Positions 45,630-53,552 of a stretch of DNA of 64,000 bases are shown here, in pieces. Origin of the DNA: Pseudomonas delhiensis. Lineage in GTDB: Bacteria; Pseudomonadota; Gammaproteobacteria; Pseudomonadales; Pseudomonadaceae. The notes under the pieces were generated by a model, which ran no database searches, was not told the origin of the DNA, and saw only the letters and a program-made list of their open reading frames with translations. The stretch covers positions 186,001-250,000 of the forward strand of contig NZ_FZPC01000002.1 of assembly GCF_900187975.1 (NCBI RefSeq). Direction: 5' to 3'. A program made the position numbers and the translations under genes. The stretch's first letter is position 1. The number at the start of each line of letters is the position of its first letter.

Positions 45630-45679
45630 GCGCCGCCGCCCGCTAAAGTGAACAGGCCGCCTTGCACGCCGAGTCCCTG

Positions 45680-48178
45680 ATGTCCGAGTTGCTCGCCCAC
45701 TACCCGCTGTCCGCCACGGCGTACCACGAACTGCTGGACGCCGCGGGCGGCGTGCGCCCGCACTGGCAACGCCTGGTCCAGCGCCTGGAGCGCGCCAGCG
45801 CCGCGCAGCTGGAGCAGCGCCAGGCCCTGCTGGCGCGGCAGATCCAGGAAAACGGCGTGACCTACAACGTCTACGCCGACCCCAAGGGCGCCGACCGCCC
45901 CTGGGAACTGGACCTGCTGCCCAACCTGCTGTCCGCCGGGGAGTGGGCGGGCATCGCCGCCGGCGTGGCGCAGCGTGGGCGGGTGCTCAATGCGCTGCTG
46001 GCCGACCTCTACGGCGAGCAGCGCCTGCTCGCCCAGGGCGTGCTGCCCAGCGAACTGGTCTACGGCCACCCCAACTTCCTCTGGCCCTGCAGCGGCCTGC
46101 CGGTGCCCGGCGGCATCTACCTGCACAGCTATGCCGTCGACCTGGCGCGCGATGCCGACGGCCGCTGGCACGTGCTCGCCGACCGCACCCAGGCGCCCTC
46201 CGGCGCCGGCTACGCCCTGGAGAACCGGCAGATCATCTCCCGCGCCCTGCCGGAGCTGTACCGTGAACTGCGCGTGCAGTACCTGGCCGGCTACTTCCGC
46301 ACCCTGCAGGAAACCCTCGCGCACTGCGCCCCGGCCGACGGCGAGACGCCGCTGGTGGTGCTGCTGACCCCGGGGCGCTTCAACGAAACCTACTTCGAGC
46401 ACCTGTACCTGGCGCGCCAGCTGGGTTTCCCGCTGGTGGAAGGCCACGACCTGACGGTGCGCGACGCCACCCTGTACCTGAAGACACTCGGCGGCCTGAA
46501 GCGCGTCCACGCGGTGCTGCGGCGCCTGGACGACGACTTCTGCGACCCCCTGGAGCTGCGCACCGACTCCGCCCTCGGCGTGCCCGGCCTGCTGGATGCC
46601 GTGCGCCGCGGCCGCGTGCTGGTGGCCAATGCCCTGGGCAGCGGCGTGCTGGAATCGCCGGGGCTGCTGGGCTTCCTGCCCGCGGCCAGCCGCGCGCTGT
46701 TCGGCGAGGACCTGCTGCTGCCGGCGGTGCAGACGCGCTGGTGCGGCGAGCCGGGCGCCCTGGACATGGCGCTGGCCGAACTGGACCGCCTGGTCATCAA
46801 GCCGGCCTTCCCCTCGCAGAGCTTCGAACCCCTGTTCGGCCACACCCTGGGCCCGGCGGCCCGCGCCGAGCTGAGCCAGCGCCTGCGCGCGCAGCCCCAT
46901 GCCTACGTGGCGCAGCGCCAGGCGCAGCTGTCCCAGGCGCCGGTCTGGCAGCAACGCGGCGCGCGCGGCGAGCTGCAATCGCGCGCCATCGGCATGCGCG
47001 TGTTCGCCGTGGCCGGCAGCGACGGGCGCTACTGGGTGATGCCCGGCGGCCTGACGCGGGTGGCCTCGGCGGCGGACGCCGAGGTGGTCTCCATGCAGCG
47101 CGGCGGGGCCAGCAAGGACACCTGGGTGCTGGCCGACCGCCCGGTCCACGGCGAGCCCCTGCGGCCGCGCAACATAGGCGCGCGCGACCTGATCCGGCAG
47201 GACCCGTACCTGCCCTCGCGGGTGGTGGAGAACCTCTACTGGTTCGGCCGCTACGCCGAGCGCTGCGACGACAACGCCCGGCTGCTGCGCGTGGTGCTGT
47301 CGCGCTACGTCGACGCCGACGGCGACGAGCAGGCCCTGCGCAGCGCGCTGGACCTGGCCGGCGCCATGGGCCTGATCCCCCAGGGCGAGGCGCCGCTGGA
47401 GCAGCGCCTGCTGGCGGCCCTGCTGGACGAGCACTGGGGCAACAGCCTCAGCGCCAACCTGCGCCGCCTGCACTGGGCCGCCGCCCAGGTGCGCGGGCGG
47501 CTGTCGCGGGAGAACTGGCTGGCGCTGATGGAACTGCAGCGCGACCTGCAGGCGCTGGACGCGCGCGACACCGAACTGGGCGACGCCCTGGACTTCCTCA
47601 ACCGCCTGCTGATGTCGCTGGCGGCGCTGTCCGGCTTCGCCCTCGACGACATGACCCGCGACGATGGCTGGCGCTTCCTGATGATCGGCCGGCGCATCGA
47701 GCGCATCCAGTTCTTCGCCGACGCCATCGCCGGCTTCCTCGACGGCGGCGCCGCCTGGGACCCGGGCGCCCTGGAGTGGCTGCTGGAACTGGGCAACAGC
47801 ACCATCACCTACCGCTCGCGCTACCTCGCCGGGCCCCAGGCGATCCCGGTGCTCGACCTGCTGTTGCTGCACGAGCAGAACCCCCACGCCCTGTACTTCC
47901 AGCTGCAGGCCCTGGAGCGCTCCCTGGAGCGCCTGCACCAGGAGTTCGGCATGCCCCGCGAGCAGGAACTGACGCTGCTCACCGCGCGCCTGCTGGCCTT
48001 CGACTTCGCCACCCTGGAGAACGCGCTGTTCGGCAGCGCCGGGCAGGACGAGGTGCTCGCCGGCCTGGCGCGCCTGCTGCGCGAACTGGCGCAAGGCGCC
48101 GGCCAGGTCTCCGACCGCCTGGGCCTGCGCTACTTCGCCCACGTCGACGACATCAGCCAGCGCACGGTATCCACCTGA
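45680..48178 (+). CDS. circularly permuted ATP-grasp / alpha-E fusion protein
   Basis: An 832-residue protein. The first part (about 40-480) matches the circularly permuted ATP-grasp type 2 family (older DUF404/DUF407), with VTYNVYADPKG, LLTPGRFNETYFEH and VIKPAFPSQSFE. The second part (about 505-820) is the alpha-E (DUF403) helical domain, beginning with the typical ENLYWFGRYAERCDDNARLL. The domains are often separate genes, here fused. An ATP-grasp fold implies formation of an amide or peptide bond by an acyl-phosphate intermediate; the substrate is unknown. I use the ATG at 45680 rather than an upstream TTG. The 3' end overlaps the next gene by one base (TGATG). Confidence 0.87.
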   Translation: MSELLAHYPLSATAYHELLDAAGGVRPHWQRLVQRLERASAAQLEQRQALLARQIQENGVTYNVYADPKGADRPWELDLLPNLLSAGEWAGIAAGVAQRGRVLNALLADLYGEQRLLAQGVLPSELVYGHPNFLWPCSGLPVPGGIYLHSYAVDLARDADGRWHVLADRTQAPSGAGYALENRQIISRALPELYRELRVQYLAGYFRTLQETLAHCAPADGETPLVVLLTPGRFNETYFEHLYLARQLGFPLVEGHDLTVRDATLYLKTLGGLKRVHAVLRRLDDDFCDPLELRTDSALGVPGLLDAVRRGRVLVANALGSGVLESPGLLGFLPAASRALFGEDLLLPAVQTRWCGEPGALDMALAELDRLVIKPAFPSQSFEPLFGHTLGPAARAELSQRLRAQPHAYVAQRQAQLSQAPVWQQRGARGELQSRAIGMRVFAVAGSDGRYWVMPGGLTRVASAADAEVVSMQRGGASKDTWVLADRPVHGEPLRPRNIGARDLIRQDPYLPSRVVENLYWFGRYAERCDDNARLLRVVLSRYVDADGDEQALRSALDLAGAMGLIPQGEAPLEQRLLAALLDEHWGNSLSANLRRLHWAAAQVRGRLSRENWLALMELQRDLQALDARDTELGDALDFLNRLLMSLAALSGFALDDMTRDDGWRFLMIGRRIERIQFFADAIAGFLDGGAAWDPGALEWLLELGNSTITYRSRYLAGPQAIPVLDLLLLHEQNPHALYFQLQALERSLERLHQEFGMPREQELTLLTARLLAFDFATLENALFGSAGQDEVLAGLARLLRELAQGAGQVSDRLGLRYFAHVDDISQRTVST

Positions 48179-49113
48179 TGGCCGAAGCCCAGCTCCGCCC
48201 CGCCCCCGCGCAAGTGGCGCGCTACCAGGTGTTCCACGACACCCGCTACCGCTATGCCGCGCCGGTGTCGCTGTCGCAGCAGCTGCTGCACCTGTGGCCG
48301 CGCGAGTGCCCCTGGCAGCGCTGCCTGGGCCGCGAACTGCAGATCGAGCCGCAGCCCACCCAGCGCAGCGACGGTTTCGACGTGTTCGGCAACCCGCTGA
48401 CGCGCCTGGCCTTCGAACGCCCCCACGACGAGTTGCAGGTGAACGCCCGCCTGCAGGTCGAGGTGCTGCAGCGCCCGCCGCTGCAATTGCAGGCCTCGCC
48501 GGCCTGGGAACGGGTAGTCGCCGGCCTGGCCTTCAGCGGCCGCGCCCTGTCGGCGGAAGAACTGGAAGCCTGCCGCTTCCGCATGGAATCGCCCTACGTG
48601 CGCATCAAGCGCCAGTTCGCCGAGTTCGCCGCCGACTGCTTCCCGCTCGGGCGGCCGCTGCTCGAAGGCGCGGCGGCGCTGATGCAGAAGATCTTCGACG
48701 AATTCGCCTTCGACGCCGAAGCCACCCAGGTGGCGACGCCGCTGATCGAGGTGCTGGAACGCCGCCGCGGCGTATGCCAGGACTTCGCCCACCTGATGCT
48801 CGCCTGCCTGCGCTCGCGCGGCCTGGCCGCCCGCTACGTCAGCGGCTACCTGCTGACCCGCCCGCCGCCCGGCCAGCCGCGCCTGATCGGCGCCGACGCC
48901 TCCCACGCCTGGGTGTCGCTGTACTGCCCGGCCAACGGCTGGGTGGACTTCGACCCCACCAACAACATCCTCCCGGCCCTGGAACACATCACCCTGGCCT
49001 GGGGCCGCGACTTCGCCGACGTCTCGCCGCTGCGCGGGGTGATCCTCGGCGGCGGCAGCCACGACCCCGAGGTGCGGGTGACGGTGATGCCGCATTGGGA
49101 GCTGGCGGTGTAG
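48178..49113 (+). CDS. transglutaminase-like peptidase of the ATP-grasp/alpha-E operon
   Basis: A 311-residue protein with an N-terminal beta-strand Transglut_N domain (YQVFHDTRYRYAAPVSLSQQ) and a transglutaminase core with an intact triad: C200 (GVCQDFAH), H243 (DASHAWVSLY) and D257 or D259 (WVDFDPTNN). Bacterial proteins of this type are thought to be peptidases or amidases more than crosslinkers. There is no signal peptide. It is the last gene of the operon, starting inside the stop of the ATP-grasp gene. Confidence 0.9.
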   Translation: MAEAQLRPAPAQVARYQVFHDTRYRYAAPVSLSQQLLHLWPRECPWQRCLGRELQIEPQPTQRSDGFDVFGNPLTRLAFERPHDELQVNARLQVEVLQRPPLQLQASPAWERVVAGLAFSGRALSAEELEACRFRMESPYVRIKRQFAEFAADCFPLGRPLLEGAAALMQKIFDEFAFDAEATQVATPLIEVLERRRGVCQDFAHLMLACLRSRGLAARYVSGYLLTRPPPGQPRLIGADASHAWVSLYCPANGWVDFDPTNNILPALEHITLAWGRDFADVSPLRGVILGGGSHDPEVRVTVMPHWELAV

Positions 49114-49146
49114 GCGCGGATTGATCCGCGATGGCTGAGCCCGACC

Positions 49147-49390
49147 GTAGGGCGGATAACCGTTCGCGGTTATCCGCCGTTTCGCCTTCCTTGCCGGCAA
49201 CTTCGTGGTTGGGCTTGGCGCGGCTTGGGGGCGGCTTCGTGCTCGGCACCGAGCGGCATGGGGCCAAGGTCAAGCGGCGGATAACGCGGGGCGTTATTCG
49301 CCCTACGCCAAGCCCGCCATGGGCGTAGGGCGGAACACCGGTGCCCGAGGACAACGGCGGATAACGCCGTAGGCGTTATGCGCCCTACCG
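49147..49390. mobile_element. MITE-like repeat element, copy A
   Basis: From 49147 to 49306 the sequence begins GTAGGGCGGATAAC and ends with its inverse, GTTATTCGCCCTAC. Each end forms its own hairpin, with about 95 unique bases between. About 12 further bases, then a third hairpin of the same family at about 49349-49390, extend the homology. An almost identical inverted copy lies at 59790-60029. A few other short repeats (a REP-like piece near 49112 and CGTAGGATGGGTGGAGCGAA at about 49407) complete the 335-base gap. No transposase is encoded. Confidence 0.85.
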
Positions 49391-49448
49391 CAGGAAAAAC
49401 GCCATCGTAGGATGGGTGGAGCGAAGCGATACCCATCGCCCCCCGCCA

Positions 49449-49700
49449 TCAGGCCTTCCGATGGGCCTCCATGTAGCGGCGCAGCAACTGGTTGATGCGC
49501 GTCTGGTAACCGCTGCCCTGGGCCTTGAACCACTCCAGCACGTCCGCGTCCAGGCGGATGGTGACGGTCTGCTTGGCCGGGACGCGCAGTTCGGCGTGGC
49601 GGAAGAAGTCCTCGCCCAGTTCGGGAATGTCACTGGTGTCGATGGCATCGTCGCCCTGTTCCACCAGCCGCTTCCAATCAGTCTTCGATGCTTTCGACAT
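49449..49700 (-). CDS. brnA: BrnA-type antitoxin
   Basis: An 83-residue protein with an N-terminal linker and a C-terminal ribbon-helix-helix DNA-binding part (VTIRLDADVLEWFKAQGSGY, then QTRINQLLRRYME), as in BrnA. It neutralises BrnT and represses the operon. It follows brnT with a 23-base overlap, the usual toxin-first order of this system. Confidence 0.88.
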   Translation of the reverse strand: MSKASKTDWKRLVEQGDDAIDTSDIPELGEDFFRHAELRVPAKQTVTIRLDADVLEWFKAQGSGYQTRINQLLRRYMEAHRKA

Positions 49701-49956
49701 AGCGCCTCACCTCCTGGCGTGTGGCCTTGCGCGCCGAGATGATGCGGATCACCTCGCCCCGTCGTTCGGTATAGACCACCACGCCGACGAGCCGCCGGAG
49801 CCAGCCGATGGCTATCCAGCGCTCTTCGTCGTAGTCGAGTCGGTCATCGCGCAAGGCCAGCAGCGGGTGCTGGAAGATTTCCGGCACGTCGCGGAAATCG
49901 ATACCGTGCTTGCGGATGTTGGCCTGGTTCTTGGCCTCGTCCCATTCGAACTGCAT
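49678..49956 (-). CDS. brnT: BrnT-type ribonuclease toxin
   Basis: A 92-residue protein starting MQFEWDEAKNQANIRKHGID, the characteristic BrnT N-terminus, and ending with the RIISARKATRQEVRRYVES block. BrnT has a RelE-like fold and cleaves RNA. The ATG at 49956 is chosen over the longer frame because homology begins there and because the palindromic operator lies directly upstream. Confidence 0.9.
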   Translation of the reverse strand: MQFEWDEAKNQANIRKHGIDFRDVPEIFQHPLLALRDDRLDYDEERWIAIGWLRRLVGVVVYTERRGEVIRIISARKATRQEVRRYVESIED

Positions 49957-49965
49957 GGGATGTCC

Positions 49966-49992
49966 TGTATTTACAGTTGTAAATACACTATA
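49966..49992 (-). promoter_or_regulatory. brnTA operator and -10 element
   Basis: A perfect palindrome of two 10-base arms (TGTATTTACA, GT, TGTAAATACA; 49966-49987) sits 10 bases upstream of brnT and touches a -10 hexamer on the minus strand (TATAGT, complement of 49987-49992). It is the natural binding site for a BrnA dimer or tetramer. The -35 is not clear. Confidence 0.7.
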
Positions 49993-50087
49993 GCGCTTCC
50001 AGTGTGCTTGAGCACCTGTCCGGGCAAGCCGCGAACGGCGTGCTAGCTTTTCCCTGGTCATTTCCCAATCAACGGATGGGCCAGGCA

Positions 50088-50936
50088 ATGGGCGACACGA
50101 ACATCGTCAATGTGGGTACGGAGAAGTTCAACGAAATCTGGTCGCTGGTGCAGCAGTACGCCCTGGCCTTCGGCATCAAGATCCTCGCCGCCATCGCCTT
50201 CTGGGTGATCGGCCGCTGGCTGATCGGCATGGCGGTGGGCATGGTCCAGCGCGCCCTGGGCCGGCAGAGCGTCGACCCGACCCTGCTGCGCTACGTCGGC
50301 TCCTTCATCACCGTGACCCTCAACATCGTCCTGGTGATCGGCATCCTCGGCTACTTCGGCGTGCAGACCACCAGCCTGGCGGCGCTGATCGCCGCGGCCG
50401 GCGTGGCCATCGGCATGGCCTGGTCGGGGCTCTTGGCCAACCTCGCCGCCGGCGGCTTCATCATCGTCCTGCGGCCGTTCAAGGTCGGCGACTTCATCAC
50501 CGCCGCCGGGGTCACCGGCACGGTCAAGGAGATCGGCCTGTTCGTCACCGCCATCAACACCCCGGACAACGTGCTGACCCTGGTGGGCAACAACAAGATC
50601 TTCGGCGACACCATCCAGAACTACAGCCACAACGACTTCCGCCGCGTCGAGCTCAAGGCGCAGTTGTCCGGCGCGGCCGACTACGCCGCCGCCGCGGCCC
50701 TGCTCAAGGAGCGCATCGCGCAGGTCCCCAACGTGCTCGCCGAGCCGCCGGTGGACGTGGAGATCCTCGAGTTCAACCTGGTCGGCCCGGTGCTGGCGGT
50801 GCGCCCGTACTGCCACAACGACAACTACTGGCAGGTCTACTTCGACACCAACCGCACCATCAAGGAGGCCCTGGGCACCGGCTTCCCGGCGCCGATGCCG
50901 GCGCAGACGGTGATCGTGCAGCAGGCCGGCGGCTAA
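50088..50936 (+). CDS. MscS family small-conductance mechanosensitive channel
   Basis: A protein of about 282 residues with three membrane helices, the pore-lining TM3 rich in Gly and Ala (LIAAAGVAIGMAWSGLLANL) and the cytoplasmic MscS beta and alpha/beta domains. It would open under osmotic downshock. The ATG at 50088 (MGDTNIVNVGTEKF) gives a length close to E. coli MscS (286); an ATG 12 bases earlier is also possible. Divergent from brnTA; a hairpin follows. Confidence 0.93.
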   Translation: MGDTNIVNVGTEKFNEIWSLVQQYALAFGIKILAAIAFWVIGRWLIGMAVGMVQRALGRQSVDPTLLRYVGSFITVTLNIVLVIGILGYFGVQTTSLAALIAAAGVAIGMAWSGLLANLAAGGFIIVLRPFKVGDFITAAGVTGTVKEIGLFVTAINTPDNVLTLVGNNKIFGDTIQNYSHNDFRRVELKAQLSGAADYAAAAALLKERIAQVPNVLAEPPVDVEILEFNLVGPVLAVRPYCHNDNYWQVYFDTNRTIKEALGTGFPAPMPAQTVIVQQAGG

Positions 50937-50949
50937 GCGCCGCGCCTTA

Positions 50950-50979
50950 CACAAGGGCACCGCAAGGGTGCCCTTTGTG
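50950..50979. terminator. hairpin after mscS-family gene
   Basis: The arms CACAAGGGCACC (50950-50961) and GGTGCCCTTTGTG (50967-50979) pair with a single bulged base. No T tract follows. Downstream to 51216 I see no other feature. Confidence 0.55.
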
Positions 50980-51216
50980 CTTCCGAATGCGTTTTCCTAC
51001 GCCGTTGGGGATGGGCGGTCGCCAATCCTCGACAGCCGGTGAGCGCGCAGGAGCTTTCCTGCCGGCATAGGAAATTTCACCTTCCCCCGAGTGGGGAGGC
51101 CCCGCTGAAGCTGGCGATTCATCCTGCATATTCCCCCCCGCCGACAAGCGCACCCTGGGGTGGACCTCGACCGGCGCCTCCCGCACCGGTCGCCGTCTTC
51201 ATCGCCCGGGGGCCCG

Positions 51217-51681
51217 ATGCCACGCCATTCACGCTTCGCCGCTTTCAGCCTGATCGAGTTGCTCGTCACCCTGGCCGTGCTGGCCATCACCGCTGCCATC
51301 GCGGTGCCCGGCCTCACCCAACTGATACGCAACCAGCAGGTGCAGGGCGCCGCCCAGGAGCTGTACTCGCTGTTGCTTTATACCCGCAGTGAGGCGGCCA
51401 GCCGCGGGCGCTCCGTCACACTGAGGCCGGCCCAGGGCAGCGCCTGGACCGGTGCCCTGGCGGTGACGGCTGGCAGCACCAGCCTGCGGCAGGTGGCGCT
51501 GCGTGACGCTGTCGTCCTGGCCAGCGCTGCCAACAGCATCGTCTTCCGCGCCGATGGGCGCTTGGGCGGCAACGCGACCTGCATCAGCATCTGCCCGGCC
51601 GTGGACGGCGCGGCCTGCCAGCGCATCCGCATCCTCGCCAGCGGGCAGATAGCCTTGCCGGCCAGCGGGGGCTGCTCATGA
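51217..51681 (+). CDS. FimT/FimU/GspH-type minor pilin
   Basis: A 154-residue type IV minor pilin. The N-terminus has the prepilin-like segment AFSLIELLVTLAVLAITAAI, with Glu at position 5 of the mature protein but Ala in place of the usual Gly at position -1. The globular part shows the GspH/FimT pattern and has C-terminal cysteines (CISICPAVDGAAC, GGC). It is the first gene of the pilV-W-X-Y1-E cluster and overlaps pilV (ATGA). I cannot decide between FimT and FimU. Confidence 0.85.
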   Translation: MPRHSRFAAFSLIELLVTLAVLAITAAIAVPGLTQLIRNQQVQGAAQELYSLLLYTRSEAASRGRSVTLRPAQGSAWTGALAVTAGSTSLRQVALRDAVVLASAANSIVFRADGRLGGNATCISICPAVDGAACQRIRILASGQIALPASGGCS

Positions 51682-52211
51682 GGGCCGCGTGCGCAGGCGC
51701 CGGCCTGATCGAGGTGCTGGTGGCGCTGCTGGTGCTGACGGTGGGCGGCCTGGGCATGCTCGCCCTGCAGTCGCGGGCGGTGCAGAACACCCAGGAGGCC
51801 ACGCTGCAGGGCAACGCCGTGATGCTCGCCCACGACCTGCTGGAGATGATGCGCAGCAACCGCGACGCTGTGCTCGACGCGACGGGGCAACTGGACGGCG
51901 TGTCGTCGTATTTCAAGGCCGAGAGGGCGGCCTTTCCAGCCATACCCACAAACTGCGGGACGCGGGAGCGGGGCAGCGGTGGCGACGAGGTCGCGGCCGC
52001 TGACCTCGGCTGCTGGCGTGGCCGGATCGAGCGCTTGCTGCCGGTGACGCCAGGCATCCTGACGAATGATTTCGCGGTCTGCCGCAGCGCTTCGGACGAA
52101 ACCTGTTCCGACGCCGGCTCCCTGGTGATGATCCGCGTCGCCTGGGCCGACGAACGCTCGAAAATGTGCGACGGGGGCGTGTGCAGCTACGTGCTGCGCG
52201 CGGAGTTGTGA
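51678..52211 (+). CDS. pilV: type IV pilus minor pilin PilV
   Basis: A 177-residue prepilin with a short leader ending in Gly, then AGLIEVLVALLVLTVGGLGM with Glu5 and the PilV-type hydrophobic helix. The following sequence (LQSRAVQNTQEATLQGNAVM) matches the PilV N-terminal domain. PilV works with PilW, PilX, FimU and PilE to prime pilus assembly. Overlaps the FimT-type gene by 4 bases; pilW starts one base after its stop. Confidence 0.9.
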   Translation: MRAACAGAGLIEVLVALLVLTVGGLGMLALQSRAVQNTQEATLQGNAVMLAHDLLEMMRSNRDAVLDATGQLDGVSSYFKAERAAFPAIPTNCGTRERGSGGDEVAAADLGCWRGRIERLLPVTPGILTNDFAVCRSASDETCSDAGSLVMIRVAWADERSKMCDGGVCSYVLRAEL

Positions 52212-52212
52212 A

Positions 52213-52971
52213 ATGAGGAACTCTCATCTGCAGCATGTCCAGCAGGGCCTGTCGCTGGTCGAGCTGATGGTGGCGCTGCTGCTCGGCAGCGTGCTGATCA
52301 TCGGCGTCACCCAGCTGTTCCTCGACCAGAAGCGCCACGCCCAGTTCCAGTTCGGCCAACTGGCCAACCAGGGCAATGCCCGTTTCGCCACCCACGCCAT
52401 CGAGCGCCTGGTGGCCCGCGCCGGCTACCGGGCCAAACCCCAGGCGCAAATACCCGAGGAAGCCTTCCCGGCACGGGTAGCCGTCCATGGCTGCCCGGCT
52501 TTCACCTCCGGGCAGACGCTGGCCCTGGCCCAGGGCGGCAAGAGCGCGGCCTTGTGCGTGCGCTACCAGCGTGGCCTGGAGGCGCAAGAGGCAGACTGCG
52601 GCGGAACGTCGCTGCCCTTCTCCACGCAACCGCTCAACGTGGTCGCCCGCCTGGCGCTGGACAGCAATGCCGGAGAGCTGACTTGCGCCGCCTTCGTCGA
52701 AGGCGGAAGCGGCCCCGGCTCTGCCAGCGTGCTGGTCGAGGACCTGGTGGATTTCAGCTTCCAGCCGCTTTCCGATAGCGCCGAGCAAGTACAGCAGCTC
52801 GGTCTGTACTTGCTGTTCGCCGGCAAGGGCGGCCAGGGCGATGGCATCGCCAGCGGGGTGCGCGGCGACTGGCAGGCACTGAGTGGCCGAGCCCCCGCCG
52901 TCGCCGCCAGCGATACCCGTCCATTGCAGATCGCCATTGCCGCCATCGCCCAGAGGAGCCTGAAGCCATGA
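52213..52971 (+). CDS. pilW: type IV pilus minor pilin PilW
   Basis: A 252-residue prepilin with cleavage motif QQG-LSLVELMVALLLGSVL and PilW-type downstream sequence (VTQLFLDQKRHAQFQ). It belongs to the priming complex of the pilus. The stop overlaps the start of pilX (ATGA). Confidence 0.9.
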   Translation: MRNSHLQHVQQGLSLVELMVALLLGSVLIIGVTQLFLDQKRHAQFQFGQLANQGNARFATHAIERLVARAGYRAKPQAQIPEEAFPARVAVHGCPAFTSGQTLALAQGGKSAALCVRYQRGLEAQEADCGGTSLPFSTQPLNVVARLALDSNAGELTCAAFVEGGSGPGSASVLVEDLVDFSFQPLSDSAEQVQQLGLYLLFAGKGGQGDGIASGVRGDWQALSGRAPAVAASDTRPLQIAIAAIAQRSLKP

Positions 52972-53543
52972 ATGTCCGTGCAAGCGCAACGGTCCAGGGC
53001 GGCGCCGTGCTCATCGTGGCGCTGGTCATGCTGCTGCTGATGACCCTGTTGGCCCTGTCCGGCATTTCCGCCAGCCAGCTGGAGTTCCGCCTGGCCGGCA
53101 ACCGCGCGGAACAGGTGCGCGCCTTCAATGCGGCCGAGTCGGCTTTGCGCAGCGTCGAGCGACGCCTGGCGGATATCGCCGGCAGCGACGACCTGCGCGG
53201 CACCAGTTGCGCCGGGCGCCAGGGCCTATGCGTGTTGCAGGTGGGCAGCGTGCGGAGCGTCAACGCTCAGGGCGCCTGGCAGTGGGGCTGGCGCAGCGAT
53301 CCGGGGGCATGGTGGGAGAAGGCGCAGAACGCCATCGACTACGACGGCCAGGACGGCTTCGAGCGGACGCTGCGCCAGCACGCCGCCTACTTCGCCAGCG
53401 ATGGCGACGGCCTGAACCTGGGCAACCTCGACGAACCGCAACTGCGCACCGACTACTACTACGCCGACGCCTATGCCGGGAGCGATGACGGGCGCACGCC
53501 GGTGCTCCTGCAATCGGTCTTTGCCCGGCGCTACGTGAACTGA
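52968..53543 (+). CDS. pilX: type IV pilus minor pilin PilX
   Basis: A 191-residue protein with an N-terminal helix (QGGAVLIVALVMLLLMTLLA) that has a Gly before the cleavage position but no Glu5, as is usual for Pseudomonas PilX. The rest carries the PilX pattern (FRLAGNRAEQVRAFNAAESA). It is thought to link PilY1 to the tip complex. pilY1 begins 10 bases later. Confidence 0.9.
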   Translation: MNVRASATVQGGAVLIVALVMLLLMTLLALSGISASQLEFRLAGNRAEQVRAFNAAESALRSVERRLADIAGSDDLRGTSCAGRQGLCVLQVGSVRSVNAQGAWQWGWRSDPGAWWEKAQNAIDYDGQDGFERTLRQHAAYFASDGDGLNLGNLDEPQLRTDYYYADAYAGSDDGRTPVLLQSVFARRYVN

Positions 53544-53552
53544 GGAAAGCCG

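Noticed and set aside
49131-49328. 65-codon open frame that shares a stretch with an 88-codon frame at 59830-60096
   Set aside because: The shared part is the MITE-like repeat; conservation is at DNA level including hairpin ends, and neither frame has a convincing start.
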